Positions 34,098 to 35,222 of a stretch of 35,222 nt of DNA are shown in pieces. Position 1 is the first letter of the stretch; each line of letters begins with the position of its first letter. The stretch comes from Bacteroidota bacterium (GTDB lineage: Bacteria > Bacteroidota > Bacteroidia > Chitinophagales > Chitinophagaceae). The stretch spans positions 53,742-88,963 of the forward strand of contig VBAT01000032.1 of NCBI GenBank assembly GCA_005884665.1, read 5' to 3'. Below the pieces are notes generated by a model. That model worked only from the letters and a program-made list of their open reading frames with translations, did not search any database and had not been told where the DNA came from. The position numbers and the translations under genes were made by a program.

Positions 34098-34466
34098 ATG
34101 GATGCTATTAAATTTGTACATGAGCAGTTGTCAGGCAAAAGAGAATTCCCCAAATTCAAGCCAGGTGATAACATTACAGTTAACTATAAGATCATCGAGG
34201 GAAATAAGGAAAGGATCCAGTCTTTTAAAGGCGATGTGATCAAACGCCAGGGCACAGGGCATACCGCCAGCTTCACAGTACGTAAGATTTCAGATAGCAT
34301 TGGAGTAGAAAGAGTTTTCCCTTACTACTCTCCGAATATAGAATCGATCGTTGTGAATAAGACAGGAGCTGTACGCCAGGCTAAACTGTTTTACCAGCGT
34401 AAGCGCAGCGGTAAGAGCGCCAGGATTCGCGAAAAGCGTCTCGCCGTTAGCACAACAGTAGGGTAA
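34098..34466 (+). CDS. rplS: 50S ribosomal protein L19
   Basis: A 122-residue ribosomal protein at the subunit interface of the 50S. The ATG at 34098 gives the family start MDAIKFVHEQLSGKREFPKFKPGDNI. The open frame extends 12 codons upstream into the palindromic leader. Core motifs are ERIQSFKGDVIKRQG, TASFTVRKISDSIGVERVFPYYSP and KLFYQRKRSGKSARIREK. A strong terminator follows. Here it is not joined to trmD or rpsP. Confidence 0.95.
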   Translation: MDAIKFVHEQLSGKREFPKFKPGDNITVNYKIIEGNKERIQSFKGDVIKRQGTGHTASFTVRKISDSIGVERVFPYYSPNIESIVVNKTGAVRQAKLFYQRKRSGKSARIREKRLAVSTTVG

Positions 34467-34491
34467 TTATACATTTTGGTATGAATATATT

Positions 34492-34514
34492 AAACCCGGG
34501 AGCCCGGGTTTTTC
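34492..34514 (+). terminator. Rho-independent terminator of rplS
   Basis: AAACCCGG pairs with CCGGGTTT around GAGC, followed by further T residues, 26 bp after the rplS stop. Confidence 0.88.
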
Positions 34515-34570
34515 TTTGGCATTAACCGGCTCTTTGGATTTGCCAGCGTTATTTTAAAGATTCTAATCAT

Positions 34571-34578
34571 TATCTTTG
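34571..34578 (+). promoter_or_regulatory. -7 element of tatA
   Basis: TATCTTTG is an exact match to TAnnTTTG, 18 bp before the tatA ATG. No -33 box was found at the usual distance. Confidence 0.55.
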
Positions 34579-34596
34579 AACTTCAATTTATCCAAT

Positions 34597-34797
34597 ATGA
34601 TACAGACTAATTTACTTGGTGTATTAGGGACCAACGAAATCATTATCATCCTGATTATCGTGTTGCTTCTTTTCGGCGGCCGCAAAATACCCGAGCTGAT
34701 GAGAGGATTGGGCAAAGGAGTTCGCGAGTTCAATGATGCAAAGAGCAATGTGAAAAGGGAAATCGAAGAAAATGCCAACGAAATAAAGAACCCTTAA
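34597..34797 (+). CDS. tatA: Sec-independent protein translocase TatA/E
   Basis: A 66-residue pore-forming component of the Tat pathway for folded proteins. A short N-terminus and TM helix ([13 protein letters not shown]) lead to the [20 protein letters not shown] hinge and amphipathic helix, then a charged tail. I chose ATG 34597; a TTG seven codons upstream lies inside the -7 promoter element. The downstream gatA gene starts about 46 bp after the stop. Confidence 0.92.
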   Translation: MIQTNLLGVLGTNEIIIILIIVLLLFGGRKIPELMRGLGKGVREFNDAKSNVKREIEENANEIKNP

Positions 34798-34843
34798 GAG
34801 GTCTCGCCATTCTCTCCATTCACCGAAACAGAAAATAACTGAT

Positions 34844-35222
34844 TTGTTTGAATTTTCTTCTATTGAGCAATATCATGCAAGCCTGAAGGAAGAAAAAACA
34901 ACCTGCGTACAGGCTGTAACGCATTACCTCCAGCAAATACAGTCCAATAAACATTTAAATGCCTTTGTAGAAGTCTTTGCGGAAGAAGCGCTGCAACAGG
35001 CCCGTGAACTGGATGCCAAAAGAAAAACGCAGGCCGCACCCGGCAGACTTCATGGTGTAGTCATTGGATTAAAAGATGTCATTTGCTATAAGGATCACCG
35101 GCTCTCAGCTTCCTCAAATATTTTAAAAGGTTTTACTTCTGTTTACTCGGCTACCGCTGTCGAAAGACTTTTGGCAGAGGAAGCCATCATTATCGGCAGC
35201 CTTAACTGCGATGAGTTCGCAA
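34844..35222 (+). CDS. gatA: Glutamyl-tRNA(Gln)/aspartyl-tRNA(Asn) amidotransferase subunit A (partial)
   Basis: The N-terminal 126 residues of an amidase-signature protein, cut by the right edge. The frame starts most plausibly at TTG 34844, which gives MFEFSSIEQYHASL as expected for the family. No ATG is available near the N-terminus. Visible motifs are CVQAVTHYLQQIQS, then RLHGVVIGLKDVI with the catalytic Lys, and EEAIIIGSLNCDEFA. It converts mischarged Glu-tRNA(Gln) or Asp-tRNA(Asn) with GatB and GatC. Neither partner is in the window. Confidence 0.88.
   Translation, partial: MFEFSSIEQYHASLKEEKTTCVQAVTHYLQQIQSNKHLNAFVEVFAEEALQQARELDAKRKTQAAPGRLHGVVIGLKDVICYKDHRLSASSNILKGFTSVYSATAVERLLAEEAIIIGSLNCDEFA

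Overview
The window looks like chromosomal DNA of a Bacteroidota bacterium, most likely Chitinophagia/Chitinophagaceae. Three things suggest this. The proteins are of Bacteroidota type: a RemB/Wzi-like outer-membrane protein, a dihydroorotase with the IDDQVHFREPG motif, and a pheT / coiled-coil / zapA / rny run. Several genes are preceded by -7 elements of the form TAnnTTTG or TATCTTCG. Many intergenic gaps are filled with short inverted repeats. No tRNA, rRNA, CRISPR array, transposase or integrase was seen.

Layout. 1-5.1 kb: 3' part of a minus-strand dihydroorotase (pyrC, cut by the window edge), a large outer-membrane barrel protein, an ABC exporter half-transporter and a one-domain rhodanese. 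5.1-9.5 kb (minus strand): a lipoprotein, a DUF2721-like membrane protein, and a metal-import cluster made of a small His/Cys secreted protein (TTG start), a porin-like protein, a ZnuA-type binding protein and an ABC-3 permease. That cluster ends at a clear terminator and has no ATPase gene in view. 9.6-11.5 kb: a VOC protein overlapping a lipoprotein gene, then a SAM methyltransferase. 11.8-16.1 kb: a tight carbohydrate operon of a GH13-like lipoprotein, a GH127-like (DUF1680) enzyme and a secreted ThuA protein. 16.2-17.4 kb: a thiolase gene broken by a deletion of about 28 nt. 17.6-22.3 kb: pyrD (with an in-frame, repeat-derived insertion), terC, a three-copy tandem repeat of about 97 nt, rsmE and dnaB. 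22.3-22.7 kb: a non-coding, AT-rich stretch with one perfect and three near-perfect DnaA boxes. 22.7-28.6 kb: an accessory-looking set of five poorly known genes. These encode a beta-rich protein, a four-helix membrane protein with an IPT-like domain, a papain/AvrRpt2-like cysteine protease, a large secreted protein with a barrel-like C-terminus, and a CHAP amidase with two peptidoglycan-binding repeats. 28.8-35.2 kb: housekeeping genes pheT, a coiled-coil protein, a small minus-strand gene, zapA, rny, rplS, tatA and the start of gatA.

The two most unusual aspects are these. (1) Small palindromic repeats, many sharing TCCCG...CGGGA arms, sit between genes, at a gene end (the ThuA stop codon) and apparently inside pyrD without breaking its frame. 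(2) The 22.7-28.6 kb cassette combines a protease, a membrane anchor, an envelope protein and a cell-wall hydrolase, and I do not recognise the combination as a described system. Its function is inference only.
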